Assembly: GCF_000721105.1 (NCBI RefSeq)
Contig: NZ_JOEV01000007.1
Span: 1 to 64,000, forward strand
DNA: 64,000 nt
Direction: 5' to 3'
Source of the DNA: Streptomyces cellulosae
GTDB lineage: Bacteria; Actinomycetota; Actinomycetes; Streptomycetales; Streptomycetaceae
Shown here: positions 8,890 through 17,526 of the stretch, piece by piece
Position numbering within the stretch: the stretch's first letter is position 1
Layout: every line of letters begins with the position of its first letter
The notes under the pieces: generated by a model
Database searches by the model: none
What the model was told of the DNA's origin: nothing
The model's input: the letters and a program-made list of their open reading frames with translations, nothing else
Translations under genes and position numbers: made by a program

Positions 8890-9550
8890 GGGAGTGAGTC
8901 CTGTTGCCAGGACCTGCTCAGCCGGGTGCGCCGAACGGTGTTGGGCACCCTGGTCGCCCGCTTTCGCTCCACGGCCGGGCGGCGCGCATCGTGTGCGCGG
9001 TCCGGGCATGTGGGGGCGGGTTTCCTCACGCCCACGGGTCTCCGGCCGGGCCTGGGCGGTCCGATGCCCCGCACCATCACTCTGGTGATGCGGGGGCGGT
9101 GCCGTCCTCCCCCAGTGCCTCAAGGGCCTGGGAGGTGCCCCCAGCCGGATCGGACACCCGTAGGCGCGTCGCCCGACGGCGATGCTTGCCCCGCATCGTG
9201 CCGGGCCGGTTTGCGTCGTGGGGTGGTCAGGGGTTTCTGCCAGTGCTGGGCACCCCACCGGCTGGTGTAGGCCGGATCCACCGCGACGACCGCGATGTCC
9301 TGTTCTGCGGCCATCGACACCAGCCGGGCGCGGAGTTTGGCAGTGGGGAAGCAGGAGATGAGGCGGCGGAAGCGTTTGTTGCGCCGTGCTCCTCACGGCT
9401 GGTTCCGTCGGCCGCCATCGACCCCAGAAACACCCCCACCTCGATCAGCACCGCCGCGTCCGACTCGCTCACCCGAAGCCGGTCCCGAACAGCCACCCCA
9501 GCAGCGCCGGGCACCACGAACGACGCCGCCAACTCCCGCAGCCCACCCAC
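8890..9550 (-). pseudogene. TnpB-like (IS605/IS607 OrfB type) transposase relic
   Basis: The N-terminal piece from about 9550 reads SFVVPGAAGVAVRDRLRVSE, and the C-terminal piece in another frame (about 9396-9180) reads FRRLISCFPTAKLRARLVSM and VVAVDPAYTSRWGAQHWQKP. The latter is the RuvC-like and terminal region of TnpB-type proteins of actinomycetes. The tail continues in a third frame as HHQSDGAGHRTAQ. Most of the middle is missing and there are at least two frame changes. No TnpA, terminal repeats or target duplications could be found. It is the only transposon trace in the window. Confidence 0.7.
9106..9142. repeat. Palindromic REP-like insert inside the transposase relic
   Basis: CCTCCCCCAG and CTGGGAGG flank a short GC-rich inner hairpin (TGCC TCAA GGGC), giving an imperfect palindrome of about 30 bases. 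Similar GGGGGCACCTCCC-type palindromes are scattered between Streptomyces genes. Here it interrupts the tail of the TnpB relic, between the segments encoding GCPIR and PPPHHQSD. Confidence 0.45.
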
Positions 9551-9595
9551 CCGCCCATCCCCGCCCGGCCGAAGACCCCCGGCACGGCAGTCACG

Positions 9596-10069
9596 TCATC
9601 CCGGCAGGGCGAGCTCGAACCACACCGTCTTGCCGGCGGCACCGGGCCGGGTACCCCAGCGTTGCGAGGAGAGGGCGACCAATTGCAGGCCCCGGCCGCT
9701 CTCGTCCTCGGGACGGGCGACGCGGGCGCGGGGCGGGTCCGGGAGCGGATCGGAGACCTCCACCAGCAGCACGCCGTCGAGGCGTGCGGCGCGCGCGGGA
9801 CGTACCAGCCGTACGCCGATGGGGCCGGTGGCGTGCTGCAGCGAGTTGGTGACCAGTTCGCTGACGAGCAGGGCCGCCAGGTCGGCGAGGCCGTCGAGGC
9901 CCCACGCCCGCAGCCGACCGCGGACGGCGGCACGGGCCGCGCGTACGGCGTCCGGCTCCGCGGGGAAGGTCCACTCGGCGAAGTCGCCGCCTTCGGTGTC
10001 GATCACGCCGATCACATCCCCGGCCAGCGAACTCACCCATGTCCGGTTTCGTGGGGTTAATTGGCACAT
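9596..10069 (-). CDS. Small ATP-binding protein (anti-sigma-like HATPase_c_2)
   Basis: This 157-residue protein is a stand-alone GHKL ATPase domain of the RsbW/SpoIIAB type. The N-box is ALLVSELVTNSLQHA, the G1-like region includes VEVSDPLPDPPR, and the second glycine motif is ESGRGLQLVALSSQRWG; it ends KTVWFELALPG. Such proteins act as anti-sigma factors or serine kinases of anti-anti-sigma factors. The ATG at 10069 (MCQLTPRN) is chosen over the long upstream extension, which crosses a low-complexity Arg-rich region. It is related to the C-terminal domain of the large phosphatase at 6.1-8.7 kb. Confidence 0.8.
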   Translation of the reverse strand: MCQLTPRNRTWVSSLAGDVIGVIDTEGGDFAEWTFPAEPDAVRAARAAVRGRLRAWGLDGLADLAALLVSELVTNSLQHATGPIGVRLVRPARAARLDGVLLVEVSDPLPDPPRARVARPEDESGRGLQLVALSSQRWGTRPGAAGKTVWFELALPG

Positions 10070-10155
10070 ACCCGATATCGAGGGCCGAGTACCGTACTCT
10101 CCCTCGCGCTGTGGCACAAACGGTGTACGGACAAGCGCCGGCGGCGTACTGATGA

Positions 10156-10566
10156 TCAGCGCGCGCCGCTGTCGAGGAGCGCGAGCGTCGCGCGCACCGC
10201 GGGCACGTCCCGGTCCAGCCAGTCCACGTCCCACAGTTCCTCGGGAGTGAGCCAGCGCAGCGCGTCGTGATCCTGCAGGGGCTCGGGGTCGCGCGAGCCG
10301 GGGAGCAGGTGCGCGGTCCACACCTGGAGGACGTACGGCGCCTTCAGGGGCCACTGGCCCGGTACGCGGGCGACGGTCCGGGCCGTGACGCCGAGTTCCT
10401 CGCGCAGTTCGCGTACGAGGGCGGCCTCGGGTGTCTCTCCCGGCTCGACCTTGCCGCCGGGCAGTTCCCAGCGCCCGGCGAGTGCGGGCGGTGCGCTGCG
10501 GCGCGCGGCGAGGAGACGGCCGCTGTCGAAGAGGGCGGCCCCCACCACCACGATCCGTTGCGTCAT
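10156..10566 (-). CDS. NUDIX hydrolase, MutT-like
   Basis: The 136-residue protein carries a perfect Nudix box, [24 protein letters not shown], split here as [13 protein letters not shown] and [10 protein letters not shown]. The fold continues with [12 protein letters not shown] and [13 protein letters not shown], as in the (deoxy)nucleoside triphosphate pyrophosphohydrolases related to MutT. It probably removes 8-oxo-dGTP or related damaged nucleotides. The ATG at 10566 ([12 protein letters not shown]) matches the usual family start. Confidence 0.85.
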   Translation of the reverse strand: MTQRIVVVGAALFDSGRLLAARRSAPPALAGRWELPGGKVEPGETPEAALVRELREELGVTARTVARVPGQWPLKAPYVLQVWTAHLLPGSRDPEPLQDHDALRWLTPEELWDVDWLDRDVPAVRATLALLDSGAR

Positions 10567-10668
10567 GCGCCGGAGCCTACGGGAGGTCCGCGCGTCGGCG
10601 CGGGCGGGAGTCGAACAGGGCGGAAAGCGGTGCGGAAACCGGGGGCGGGGTCGCACGGGCCCCTGGCC

Positions 10669-10860
10669 TCAGTCCGCCGAACTGGTTCCGTTCGGGCCGA
10701 TGCGCTCGACCCAGTAGAGCTGTTTGTGGCCGCGACCGTCGAGGCTGTCCGCGATCTTCTGGGCCTCGGCCCGGGTCGCGTACCTGCCCACGCGGTACCG
10801 GTTGCCGTTGTCGTCCTGTCGTATGACGAGCCAGGGAAGAGTGATCGTGCTGTCGTTCAT
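10669..10860 (-). CDS. Small SPOR-like domain protein
   Basis: This 63-residue protein reads WLVIRQDDNGNRYRVGRYATRAEAQKIADSLDGRG, the pattern of the short SPOR-like proteins common in Streptomyces. SPOR domains in other bacteria bind denuded peptidoglycan, but this one has no signal peptide or membrane anchor and its role is unknown. It stands alone between the NUDIX gene and a GntR regulator. Confidence 0.7.
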   Translation of the reverse strand: MNDSTITLPWLVIRQDDNGNRYRVGRYATRAEAQKIADSLDGRGHKQLYWVERIGPNGTSSAD

Positions 10861-11012
10861 CGCGCCCCTCCGCCTCCCGCCCTTGGCCTGCTCCGCGCCC
10901 CACCCGAAAAGGAAACCGCGATCCGCATATGCCCGAGCCTACGCCCAACCTTCACGCAGCGAACACGGAATTTCACAAAGAGGTACGCAACCAGCCAGGA
11001 CGGACCACCGCC

Positions 11013-11045
11013 CCAGGGGGCGCGCGCAGCCGAACGCGCCCCTGG
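11013..11045. terminator. Hairpin in the 10861-11219 gene-free stretch
   Basis: CCAGGGGGCGCG pairs with CGCGCCCCTGG apart from one bulged G, around a ten-base loop. It lies downstream of the GntR gene on the minus strand and could end that transcript, though about 170 bases past its stop. The rest of 10861-11219 holds no gene that I can support. Confidence 0.4.
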
Positions 11046-11219
11046 TCCCCGTGGGTGCATCGGGTCGGCGGCACCCGGCACCCGCCCGCGCCGACCTGCG
11101 AAAACGGCTGGATTCCAACGCCATGCGCAGGAGCCCTCGTTGGGCGTTCGCCGGGGGCAACTGCCAGGAGGGCGTGCGCCGCTCACCGGGGAACGTGCGC
11201 CGCATCACTTCCCGGCGTG

Positions 11220-11972
11220 CTACTTCACCGGCAGGTGGTAGGCGACCTGGTAGCGGTCGGCCGGGATCACCAGGTCGGCCGTCTCCACCGGGCGGCCCGA
11301 GGCGTAGTAGGTGCGCTGGACGACCAGGACGACATGGCCGGGGACCCCGCCGAGGGCGAGCAGTTCCTCCGCGAGGCCGGGGCGGGCCCCGACCTCCTCG
11401 GTGACGTTGTCCACGACGACGTCGATGGCGGCCATGCGTTCGACCACGCCCATGCCGCCGAGGGGCCCCTCCTCGGGCAGCATCACGGGCGTACGGCCGG
11501 TGACGGCGAGCGGCTCCCAGGAGGTGGAGAGCATCATCGCCTCGCCGGCCTCCCGGAAGACGTACTTCGTGCGCATCACGCGGTCGCCGGGCCGGATGGC
11601 GAGCCGCTCGGCGACGGCGACGCCCGCCTCGACCTGCTCACTGCTGGACTCCCAGGTGCCGCGCGCCTCACCGTCGGCCTGCTCCTGCCGGAAGGGCGTG
11701 GCGCCGCCCGCCGGGCGGTATCCGGAGCGGGCGATACGGCGGGGATCGGGGCGCTCGCGCACATACGTGCCGGAGCCGGAGCGGCCCTCGACCAGCCCCT
11801 CGGCCATCAGCACCTTGCGCGCCTCCAGCGCGACGGTGTCCGAGACGCCGTACTCCTCGCGGATTCTGGCCTGGGAGGGGAGGCGGGTGTGCGGTGGCAG
11901 CGAACCGTCGACGATCTTCTTGCGGAGATCACCCGCGACACGCAGGTACGCCGGCTGCTCACCGAATGTCAC
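11220..11972 (-). CDS. GntR/HutC-family regulator with UTRA domain
   Basis: Residues about 8-75 form a winged helix of GntR type (AGDLRKKIVDGSLPPHTRLPSQARIREEYGVSDTVALEARKVL), and about 95-245 form the UTRA effector domain (VAERLAIRPGDRVMRTKYVFREAGEAMML through VVLVVQRTYYASGRPVETADLVIPADRYQVAYHLPV). HutC-subfamily members bind small metabolites and usually repress transport or catabolic operons. No obvious target gene adjoins, so its role may be autoregulatory or distant. The 147 bases upstream contain two GGTTGT motifs that could be part of an operator. Confidence 0.85.
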   Translation of the reverse strand: MTFGEQPAYLRVAGDLRKKIVDGSLPPHTRLPSQARIREEYGVSDTVALEARKVLMAEGLVEGRSGSGTYVRERPDPRRIARSGYRPAGGATPFRQEQADGEARGTWESSSEQVEAGVAVAERLAIRPGDRVMRTKYVFREAGEAMMLSTSWEPLAVTGRTPVMLPEEGPLGGMGVVERMAAIDVVVDNVTEEVGARPGLAEELLALGGVPGHVVLVVQRTYYASGRPVETADLVIPADRYQVAYHLPVK

Positions 11973-12119
11973 TGGCCGCTCCCATCAGGTTGTACAGACA
12001 GCAACAGCGTCGCAACCGTAGGTTGTGCCAGGCAAGCAAAGGCCAGAGAATCACTCGATGTGATGACATGTGCCCGCGAGGGGCTTTACGCAGGCACTTT
12101 CTCCCCGCTATAGGCGTCC

Positions 12120-13334
12120 TCACACATCGAGACCGCCATCGCCCGCGTCACCGTCCTGATCACCGCCGCTGCCGCCACCGCCATCGCCCGCGCCACCGTC
12201 CTGATCACCGCCGCTGCCGCCACCGTCGTCGTACGGCGGCGGGGTCGTGGCGAGCCCCAGAGCCTTGCGGGCGGTGACGGACCGGTCCGGGCGGTCCAGA
12301 CGGATCGCCTCGTCGTACTGCTCGTAGAACGTGTCCACGTCACGGGCCCCGGCCGCCCGGGCCCATGGCCTCTCCAGCGCCGTCAGCTCCTCCACCAGCG
12401 CCGCGACCGGCTCCTTGGCGCCGGCGGGCCATGCGCGACCGCGCAGCAGGCCGGCCTCCTTGCCGAGCGCGTCGGACACCCGCGCGGCCCACTTCGTGTG
12501 GGCGGCCAGGTCGGCCTCGGGGCTGTCCTCGGGGGCGGAATCCAGGGCGGCCTCCTGGAGGTTGACCGCCTTCAGGTACGCGACCTGGTCGGCGTCGAGC
12601 GTCGTCCCGTCGTTGCGCAGGGAGCCGCCGTCAAGTCCGGCCTGTCCGTCGGTGTTGCCGAACGCGCAGGTGATCTCGCGGTCACCGAGCCGCCAGCTCT
12701 CGGCGGACGGAACGATGTAGTACACGTCCACGTCGACCGGTACCGCCCAGCTGTCCATGGCGTACGACGACCGGAGCGCGGAGCACTTGTCGTCGGCGGT
12801 GCCGGTGACCTCGTCGTCGCCCGGGAAGCGCCCGCCCGGCAGCGTGACGACGGCGAAGACCTCCCCGTCGTGGCTGCCCGCGCACGGCACCTCGTCGAGG
12901 TCGTAGAGCGAGCCCTCCAGCCCGCGGGGCGCGTCGAAGCACTCGCCCCGCGTGAGCGAACGGTTGTCCCGCGCCCCGTCCTTGACGCCCTCCCAGACCT
13001 TCGAGAGGCCACCGGTCGCGAGCACGACGACCCACAGGGCGAGCCCTATGGACGACAGCACGGAACCCGTGACGGCCATGCCCCGCCCGCGCTCCCCCTT
13101 CCGCCTGATCTGCCCGAGCGCGACCACGCCCAGCACGAGCCCCACGGCCGGAACGCAGCACAGGACGCCGAGAACGAGCCAGGCGACAGCGAGCGCGTTG
13201 ACGGGCGCCGGCCGGGCGTACGGGCTGTACCCCTGCCCCCAGACCTGGTAGGGCGGCGGCGCCCCGTAGGGCCCGTACGGTCCCGGCGGGGGTTCCTGCG
13301 GCTGAGGGGCCCCAGGGGGCGGAGGTATGGACAC
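12120..13334 (-). CDS. Proline-rich DUF4190 and septum-formation-type membrane protein
   Basis: From the GTG at 13334 the protein of 404 residues begins SIPPPPGAPQPQEPPPGPYG, a Pro/Gly/Tyr-rich cytoplasmic tail. It is followed by two membrane segments (about 55-80 and 95-120) with the DUF4190 pattern ALAVAWLVLGVLCCVPAVGLV and ALGQIRRKGERGRGMA. The outer part has a septum-formation-like domain (LTRGECFDAP, VPCAGSHDGEVFAVV). The C-terminus carries two GGGSGGDQDG-type repeats encoded by a 45-base DNA duplication. The role is unknown; family members are cell-envelope proteins. Confidence 0.75.
   Translation of the reverse strand: MSIPPPPGAPQPQEPPPGPYGPYGAPPPYQVWGQGYSPYARPAPVNALAVAWLVLGVLCCVPAVGLVLGVVALGQIRRKGERGRGMAVTGSVLSSIGLALWVVVLATGGLSKVWEGVKDGARDNRSLTRGECFDAPRGLEGSLYDLDEVPCAGSHDGEVFAVVTLPGGRFPGDDEVTGTADDKCSALRSSYAMDSWAVPVDVDVYYIVPSAESWRLGDREITCAFGNTDGQAGLDGGSLRNDGTTLDADQVAYLKAVNLQEAALDSAPEDSPEADLAAHTKWAARVSDALGKEAGLLRGRAWPAGAKEPVAALVEELTALERPWARAAGARDVDTFYEQYDEAIRLDRPDRSVTARKALGLATTPPPYDDGGGSGGDQDGGAGDGGGGSGGDQDGDAGDGGLDV
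12135..12224. repeat. 45-bp tandem duplication at the 3' end of the DUF4190 gene
   Basis: Two adjacent 45-base units (12135-12179 and 12180-12224) differ at a single base. They encode the repeated Gly/Asp-rich tail of the membrane protein and keep the frame, so the copy number could vary between strains without breaking the gene. Confidence 0.8.
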
Positions 13335-13377
13335 GAGCACCGTGCTCCTGGTTCGGACGGGGGGCCGGGACGACGAC

Positions 13378-13468
13378 GGCCGTACGGAACTCGACCGGAT
13401 GGAACTCGGCCGCATTGATCTCGGCCGTACGGAACTCGGCCGTAACGGAAGTCAGCCGTACGGAACTG
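13378..13468. repeat. Six 15-bp tandem repeats, pentapeptide-repeat-like
   Basis: Six units based on GGCCGTACGGAACTC follow each other at 13378, 13393, 13408, 13423, 13438 (16 bases) and 13454. On the minus strand they translate as AEFRT AEINA AEFHP VEFRT, the A(D/N)LxX-like rhythm of pentapeptide-repeat proteins. The one extra base in the fifth unit shifts the frame. No intact gene contains them, so they look like a remnant. The rest of 13335-13731 is a promoter region. Confidence 0.6.
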
Positions 13469-13613
13469 ATGTACGACAGAGCGCATGGTAAGCGCGGGCC
13501 GATGGGGTGCGGAACGCCGGTCGCCGATGTGACCTGCCGGTACGTCACGCGCGCCGGCGGGCGGCTTCCTGACGCGGCCGGGACATGGGCCGGCACCTCG
13601 ACTTGAAATCAGG

Positions 13614-13655
13614 AAACCGATCGGTTTACGGTTGGGCTGAAACCGACTGGTTTCA
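13614..13655. promoter_or_regulatory. TetR operator pair upstream of the DUF3533 gene
   Basis: The perfect palindrome AAACCGATCGGTTT lies at 13614-13627, and an imperfect copy, TGAAACCGACTGGTTTCA, lies at 13638-13655, with centres 26 bases apart. The same palindrome recurs before the TetR gene and the SDR gene, so this is probably the binding site of that TetR protein. Confidence 0.8.
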
Positions 13656-13731
13656 TCAGCCGGAACCCCGGCAGGGCGCTGAACCCGGCATCCCCCCCAT
13701 ACGAGTGTGTTGTCCGAGACCGGAGTAAGTC

Positions 13732-15030
13732 ATGAGTGGGATTCACCCCTTCCGCGTCCTGCGCGCCAAACCCCTGTGGATCGCCAACGGCGTCATCACG
13801 GGCGTACTGGCGCTGCTGTTCACCGTGTTCTACGTCGGCGCCAACATCGATCCGGTCGACCACCTGCGGAAGCTGCCCGTCGGTCTGGTCAACGCCGACC
13901 ACGGGGCCGACGCCGGGGGCAGGCAGATCAACCTGGGCCGGCAGATCACCGAGTCGATCAAGAAGTCCACGGCGGGCGGGAACAAGATCGACTGGAAGGT
14001 GATGGACGAGAAGAAGATGAACGAGGAGCTCGGCAAGGGCAAGCTGTACGGCGCGCTCGTCGTCCCCGCCGACTTCACCTCCGCCACCACCGCGCTGACC
14101 GGCACCGCGACCACCGGAACCCCGGCCCGCCCGACACTGACGGTGCTGACCAACCAGTCCGCCGGCAGCGTGGGCTCCAGCCTGGCCCGGACGGCGACGA
14201 CACAGGCGGCCGAAGGCGCCTCGCTCCAGGTGGGCAAGGAGCTCACGTCCCAGGTCGGGACCGGGCAGGAGAAGCTGCCCGCCGCGGCACGCGTCCTCCT
14301 GACCGACCCGGCCGCCGTCACGGTCGAGGACGGCCATCCACTCGACTCGCACAGCGGCCTGGGCCTGACGGCGTTCTACTACGCGCTCGTCCTGGTGGTC
14401 TGCGGCATGCTCTCCGCCAACGTCATCAGCGGCCAGGTGGACCACGCCCTCGGCTACACCCACAACGACATGGGCCCGCTGCGCCTGCACCGCCCGCTGA
14501 TCCGGGCCACCCGGGTGCAGACCCTCGCCGTCAGCAGCACCCTCATGGCCGGTCTGTCCCTGCTGATGGGCACGCTGGTGATGGCGGGCGCGGTCGGCCT
14601 CATGGGCATGGACGCCTCCCACCTGCCGCTGCTGTGGCTGTACTCGGTGTGCGCCATCGCGGTCTCCGGGATCGGTGCGCTCACCCTCCTCGCCGTGTTC
14701 GGTACGCCCGGCATGCTGGTGGTCACGCTGGTCTTCATCGGGATGGCGGTGCCGACGGCCAACGCCACCACGCCGATTCAGGCGCTGCCGGGCTTCTACC
14801 GCTTCCTCGCGGAGTTCGAGCCGCTGCGGCAGATCACCGGCGGCATCCGCTCGATCCTCTACTACGACGCCCAGGCCGACGCCGGCCTGACCCGGGGCTG
14901 GGTCATGATGGCCGTCGGCCTCGCGGCAGCCGCCCTCTTCGGTTTCGGCATGACCAGCTGGTACGACCGCAAGGGGCTGCACCGCATCCCGGTCGGGACG
15001 AAGCCGGAGAAGACCGCCGTCGCGAGGTAG
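13732..15030 (+). CDS. DUF3533 / YhgE-Pip-type membrane protein (export-related)
   Basis: The 432-residue protein has one N-terminal membrane segment (about 18-38), a large outer domain with PVGLVNADHGA and YGALVVPADFT (the YhgE/Pip N-terminal pattern), and five or six C-terminal membrane segments. This layout is that of ABC-2-like membrane proteins implicated in drug or lipid export. The gene lies under two TetR operators and next to the TetR gene, so it is probably an inducible efflux or stress determinant. The substrate is unknown. Confidence 0.75.
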   Translation: MSGIHPFRVLRAKPLWIANGVITGVLALLFTVFYVGANIDPVDHLRKLPVGLVNADHGADAGGRQINLGRQITESIKKSTAGGNKIDWKVMDEKKMNEELGKGKLYGALVVPADFTSATTALTGTATTGTPARPTLTVLTNQSAGSVGSSLARTATTQAAEGASLQVGKELTSQVGTGQEKLPAAARVLLTDPAAVTVEDGHPLDSHSGLGLTAFYYALVLVVCGMLSANVISGQVDHALGYTHNDMGPLRLHRPLIRATRVQTLAVSSTLMAGLSLLMGTLVMAGAVGLMGMDASHLPLLWLYSVCAIAVSGIGALTLLAVFGTPGMLVVTLVFIGMAVPTANATTPIQALPGFYRFLAEFEPLRQITGGIRSILYYDAQADAGLTRGWVMMAVGLAAAALFGFGMTSWYDRKGLHRIPVGTKPEKTAVAR

Positions 15031-15074
15031 CGCGCCGGAGCTCGCCCCGGGCGGGACCATGCGGACCGGCCCGG

Positions 15075-15096
15075 GGTGTGTCTCGTCCGACACACC
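15075..15096 (+). terminator. Hairpin after the DUF3533 gene
   Basis: GGTGTGTC and GACACACC form an eight-base stem around TCGTCC, 45 bases past the stop. It directly abuts the TetR operator at 15097, so a regulatory role is also possible. Confidence 0.5.
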
Positions 15097-15116
15097 TGAA
15101 AACCGATCGGTTTTCA
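15097..15116. promoter_or_regulatory. TetR operator at the tetR promoter
   Basis: TGAAAACCGATCGGTTTTCA is a perfect 20-base palindrome 30 bases upstream of the TetR start codon. It shares its core with the sites at 13614 and 16389, indicating autoregulation. Confidence 0.85.
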
Positions 15117-15145
15117 TTTCGTCCGTGTCGAGTTAACCTCACGGT

Positions 15146-15715
15146 ATGACCACCGAAGTGAAGGCAAGCCCCAGAGAGCGGCTGCTGGAGGCAGCGGCCA
15201 CGCTCACCTACCGAGACGGTGTCGGCATCGGCGTCGAGGCGCTGTGCAAGGCGGCGGGGGTGTCGAAGCGCTCCATGTACCAGCTGTTCGAGAGCAAGGA
15301 CGAACTGCTCGCGGCGAGCCTTGAGGAACGCGCCGCCGCCTTCGTGGCGAGCCTCCTGCCCCCGGCGGACGACGGCCGCTCACCCCGTGAGCGGATCCTG
15401 TACGTCTTCGGGCGGGTGGAGTCACAGGCGGGTGCCCCCGAGTTCCGGGGCTGCCGGTACCTGGCCGTGCAGATCGAGCTCAAGGACCAGAATCACCCCG
15501 CGAGCCGGGTGGCCCACCGGATCAAGGCGAACCTGACGGAGTTCTTCCGTTCCGAGGCCGAACAGGGCGGTGCGAGCGATCCCGACCTGCTGGCCCGGCA
15601 GCTCATCCTGGTCTTCGACGGCGGCAGTGCCCGCGCGGGAATCCAGGCCGACAATCTGACCGGCCTCATCGCACCCACCGTGGCCACCCTGCTCGACGCG
15701 GCGGACATGCGCTGA
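15146..15715 (+). CDS. TetR-family regulator of the local DUF3533/SDR regulon
   Basis: The 189-residue protein has the TetR N-terminal helix-turn-helix (RERLLEAAATLTYRDGVGIGVEALCKAAGVSKRSMYQLFESKDELL) and a helical ligand domain of the TetR_C-type seen in YcdC/AcrR-like repressors. Palindromes with the core AAACCGATCGGTTT occur before this gene, before the DUF3533 gene and twice before the SDR gene. Together these define a small regulon with the TetR as probable repressor. The inducer is unknown. Confidence 0.85.
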   Translation: MTTEVKASPRERLLEAAATLTYRDGVGIGVEALCKAAGVSKRSMYQLFESKDELLAASLEERAAAFVASLLPPADDGRSPRERILYVFGRVESQAGAPEFRGCRYLAVQIELKDQNHPASRVAHRIKANLTEFFRSEAEQGGASDPDLLARQLILVFDGGSARAGIQADNLTGLIAPTVATLLDAADMR

Positions 15716-16388
15716 CGCACCCCGCCTTCGAACAGGCTCGGCACCCGATGCGCTCCGGCGGGTAATGCCGGCCTCCGCCAGCCGGAGCGGCATCCACGGC
15801 CCCACGCTCCCGCTCCCGCTCCCGCTTCCGCTTCCGCCCCCGCTTCCGCTCCCCGGCGAACTCGGCGATCGCCGCGCGGACGACGCTCTCGCGCCTCCCC
15901 CGCGCCCCGATCCCGGCCGTTCCGTCATTCCGGCAGGCACCGGTCCCGTGCGCGTCAGGCCGCAAGGAGCCTGACGGCGCGCGGCCCGCAGGGCACTGTG
16001 CCGACCCCACGGAGTGCCGACCGCCGCGAGACGGCCCGGATTGTCACCCGCCACGGCAGCGCTCCGCCCCGATTGAGGGGCGAGATGCCGCATGAGCCGC
16101 GAAGCCCCGCGCCGTGCGGCTCGCAGGGCGCGGGCGGACGCGTCCGGCCTCGGCGACGGCCGAACGCCGACCCTCCGACGACGGAATCGGCCTCGGCACC
16201 GACGGCGCCGCACGAAAGGCCCTTGCGCTCCCGGCCGTCGGCCACCCCTGATCGCGGCTCGGCCCGCTCCGCGTCGGCCGGCACCCGGGCGACGCCGAGC
16301 CATTCGGCACGGGTGGCCCGTAGGTCCGCCCGGCCCCGCCCCGGCACCGCGCCCCCAGCCTTCCGGCACTCGACCGACTTGCATGATG
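15716..16388. other. Gene-free stretch with a hexamer microsatellite
   Basis: No supportable gene lies here. Eight tandem CGCTCC/CGCTTC-type hexamers occupy 15805-15852. The open frames in this stretch are Arg/Pro/Ala-rich and look like GC-driven artefacts. Confidence 0.5.
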
Positions 16389-16427
16389 AAACCGATCGGT
16401 TTACGGTGATGGAAAACCGATCGGTTT
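16389..16427. promoter_or_regulatory. Double TetR operator upstream of the SDR gene
   Basis: Two perfect AAACCGATCGGTTT palindromes lie at 16389-16402 and 16414-16427, with centres 25 bases apart. The second ends 19 bases before the SDR start codon, so bound repressor would cover the promoter or ribosome site. Confidence 0.85.
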
Positions 16428-16446
16428 CATCATCGTGGAGGTAGCA

Positions 16447-17148
16447 GTGACAGCCATCAAGGGCGCCCATGTCCTCGTCACCGGAGGCAGCCGGGGTATC
16501 GGCAAGGCGCTGGTCGAGGAGCTCTACGCACGCGGCGCCGGCAAGGTGTACGCCACGGCCCGTGACCCGCGCACGGTGACGCACCCCGGTGCCGTTCCGC
16601 TGGCGCTCGAAGCCACCGACCCGGCGTCCGTGGCAGCCGCCGCCGAGCGGGCCCAGGACGTCACCGTCCTGATCAACAACGCCGGCGCCTCCGTCGGCGC
16701 TTCGTACCTCAACTCCCCGATGGAGGAGGTACGCCGGGATCTGGAGACCAACTTCTACGGGCCGCTGCTGGTCACCCGGGCCTTCGTGCCGATCATCGAG
16801 CGCAACGGCGGAGGCCACACCCTCAACGCCCACTCCGTCCTGTCCTGGCTGGCCGACGGCACGCCCTACGGCGCCTCCAAGGCCGCCCTGTGGTCGCAGA
16901 CCAACTCCCTGCGCCTGGAGTTGCGGCCGCGCGGCATCGCGGTGACCGGGCTCCACATGGCCTACGTGGACACCGACATGACCTCGGGCGTCGACGCGCC
17001 CAAGGCCGACCCCCGCGACATCGCCGTGGCCGCACTCGACGGCATCGAGGCAGGGGCGCACGAGGTGCTGGCCGACGACACCACCCGCTGGGTCAAGTCC
17101 CAGCTGTCCGCCGACCTGGACGCCCTGTACGGGCAGCTGAAGCAGTAG
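16447..17148 (+). CDS. Short-chain dehydrogenase/reductase under TetR control
   Basis: The 233-residue protein has the SDR cofactor motif TGGSRGIG (residues about 11-18), an NNAG motif, an active-site Ser in AHSVLSWL and YGASKAA supplying the catalytic Tyr and Lys. The GTG at 16447 follows a GGAGG site and gives the normal SDR start; a GTG at 16435 is too long and overlaps that site. Two operators stand directly upstream, so expression is likely induced together with the DUF3533 protein. The substrate is unknown; detoxification of an aldehyde, ketone or quinone is one possibility. Confidence 0.85.
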   Translation: MTAIKGAHVLVTGGSRGIGKALVEELYARGAGKVYATARDPRTVTHPGAVPLALEATDPASVAAAAERAQDVTVLINNAGASVGASYLNSPMEEVRRDLETNFYGPLLVTRAFVPIIERNGGGHTLNAHSVLSWLADGTPYGASKAALWSQTNSLRLELRPRGIAVTGLHMAYVDTDMTSGVDAPKADPRDIAVAALDGIEAGAHEVLADDTTRWVKSQLSADLDALYGQLKQ

Positions 17149-17182
17149 CGCGCACTCACCGATCCGAAGCGAGCCCCGCCCG

Positions 17183-17337
17183 TTGGTCGTATCCGACGGT
17201 ATGGGCCTCCTGGACACCATGCCCATGGCGCCCGCCCTTCCGGCCTGGCTGACGGAGGAGGACATTCGGGCGTACGCGAGGTCAACGCCGCGCTCCTCGA
17301 CTTTCTCACCCGCGTCGACGGCCCCGCGTCCCGATGA
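17183..17337 (+). pseudogene. Remnant of an alpha/beta hydrolase
   Basis: One frame reads LPAWLTEEDIRAYA, the lid region common in epoxide-hydrolase-like alpha/beta hydrolases. The next frame directly continues EVNAALLDFLTRVDGPASR and stops at 17335-17337, as such proteins do at their C-terminus. The catalytic parts are missing, so this is a deletion remnant. The call rests on short motifs. Confidence 0.4.
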
Positions 17338-17526
17338 CGCCACGCGGCATCCGCCTCGTGGCCTTCCCGACAGCCGGCTCCCCCCAGGCTCCGCACATCT
17401 CCAGGTCCTACGCCCTCAACGGTCCCGAACTGAGCTGGCGTCCGCCTGAACCACCGGTCGATGCGGTCCACCAGCGGCCACGGAGCCGACCGGTTCGGGC
17501 GCCGGGCCCGGGCCCCCGGACGCGGC

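Noticed and set aside
15955..17343. 462-codon minus-strand frame across the SDR gene
   Set aside because: The SDR gene on the other strand has clear motifs, and this frame has none.
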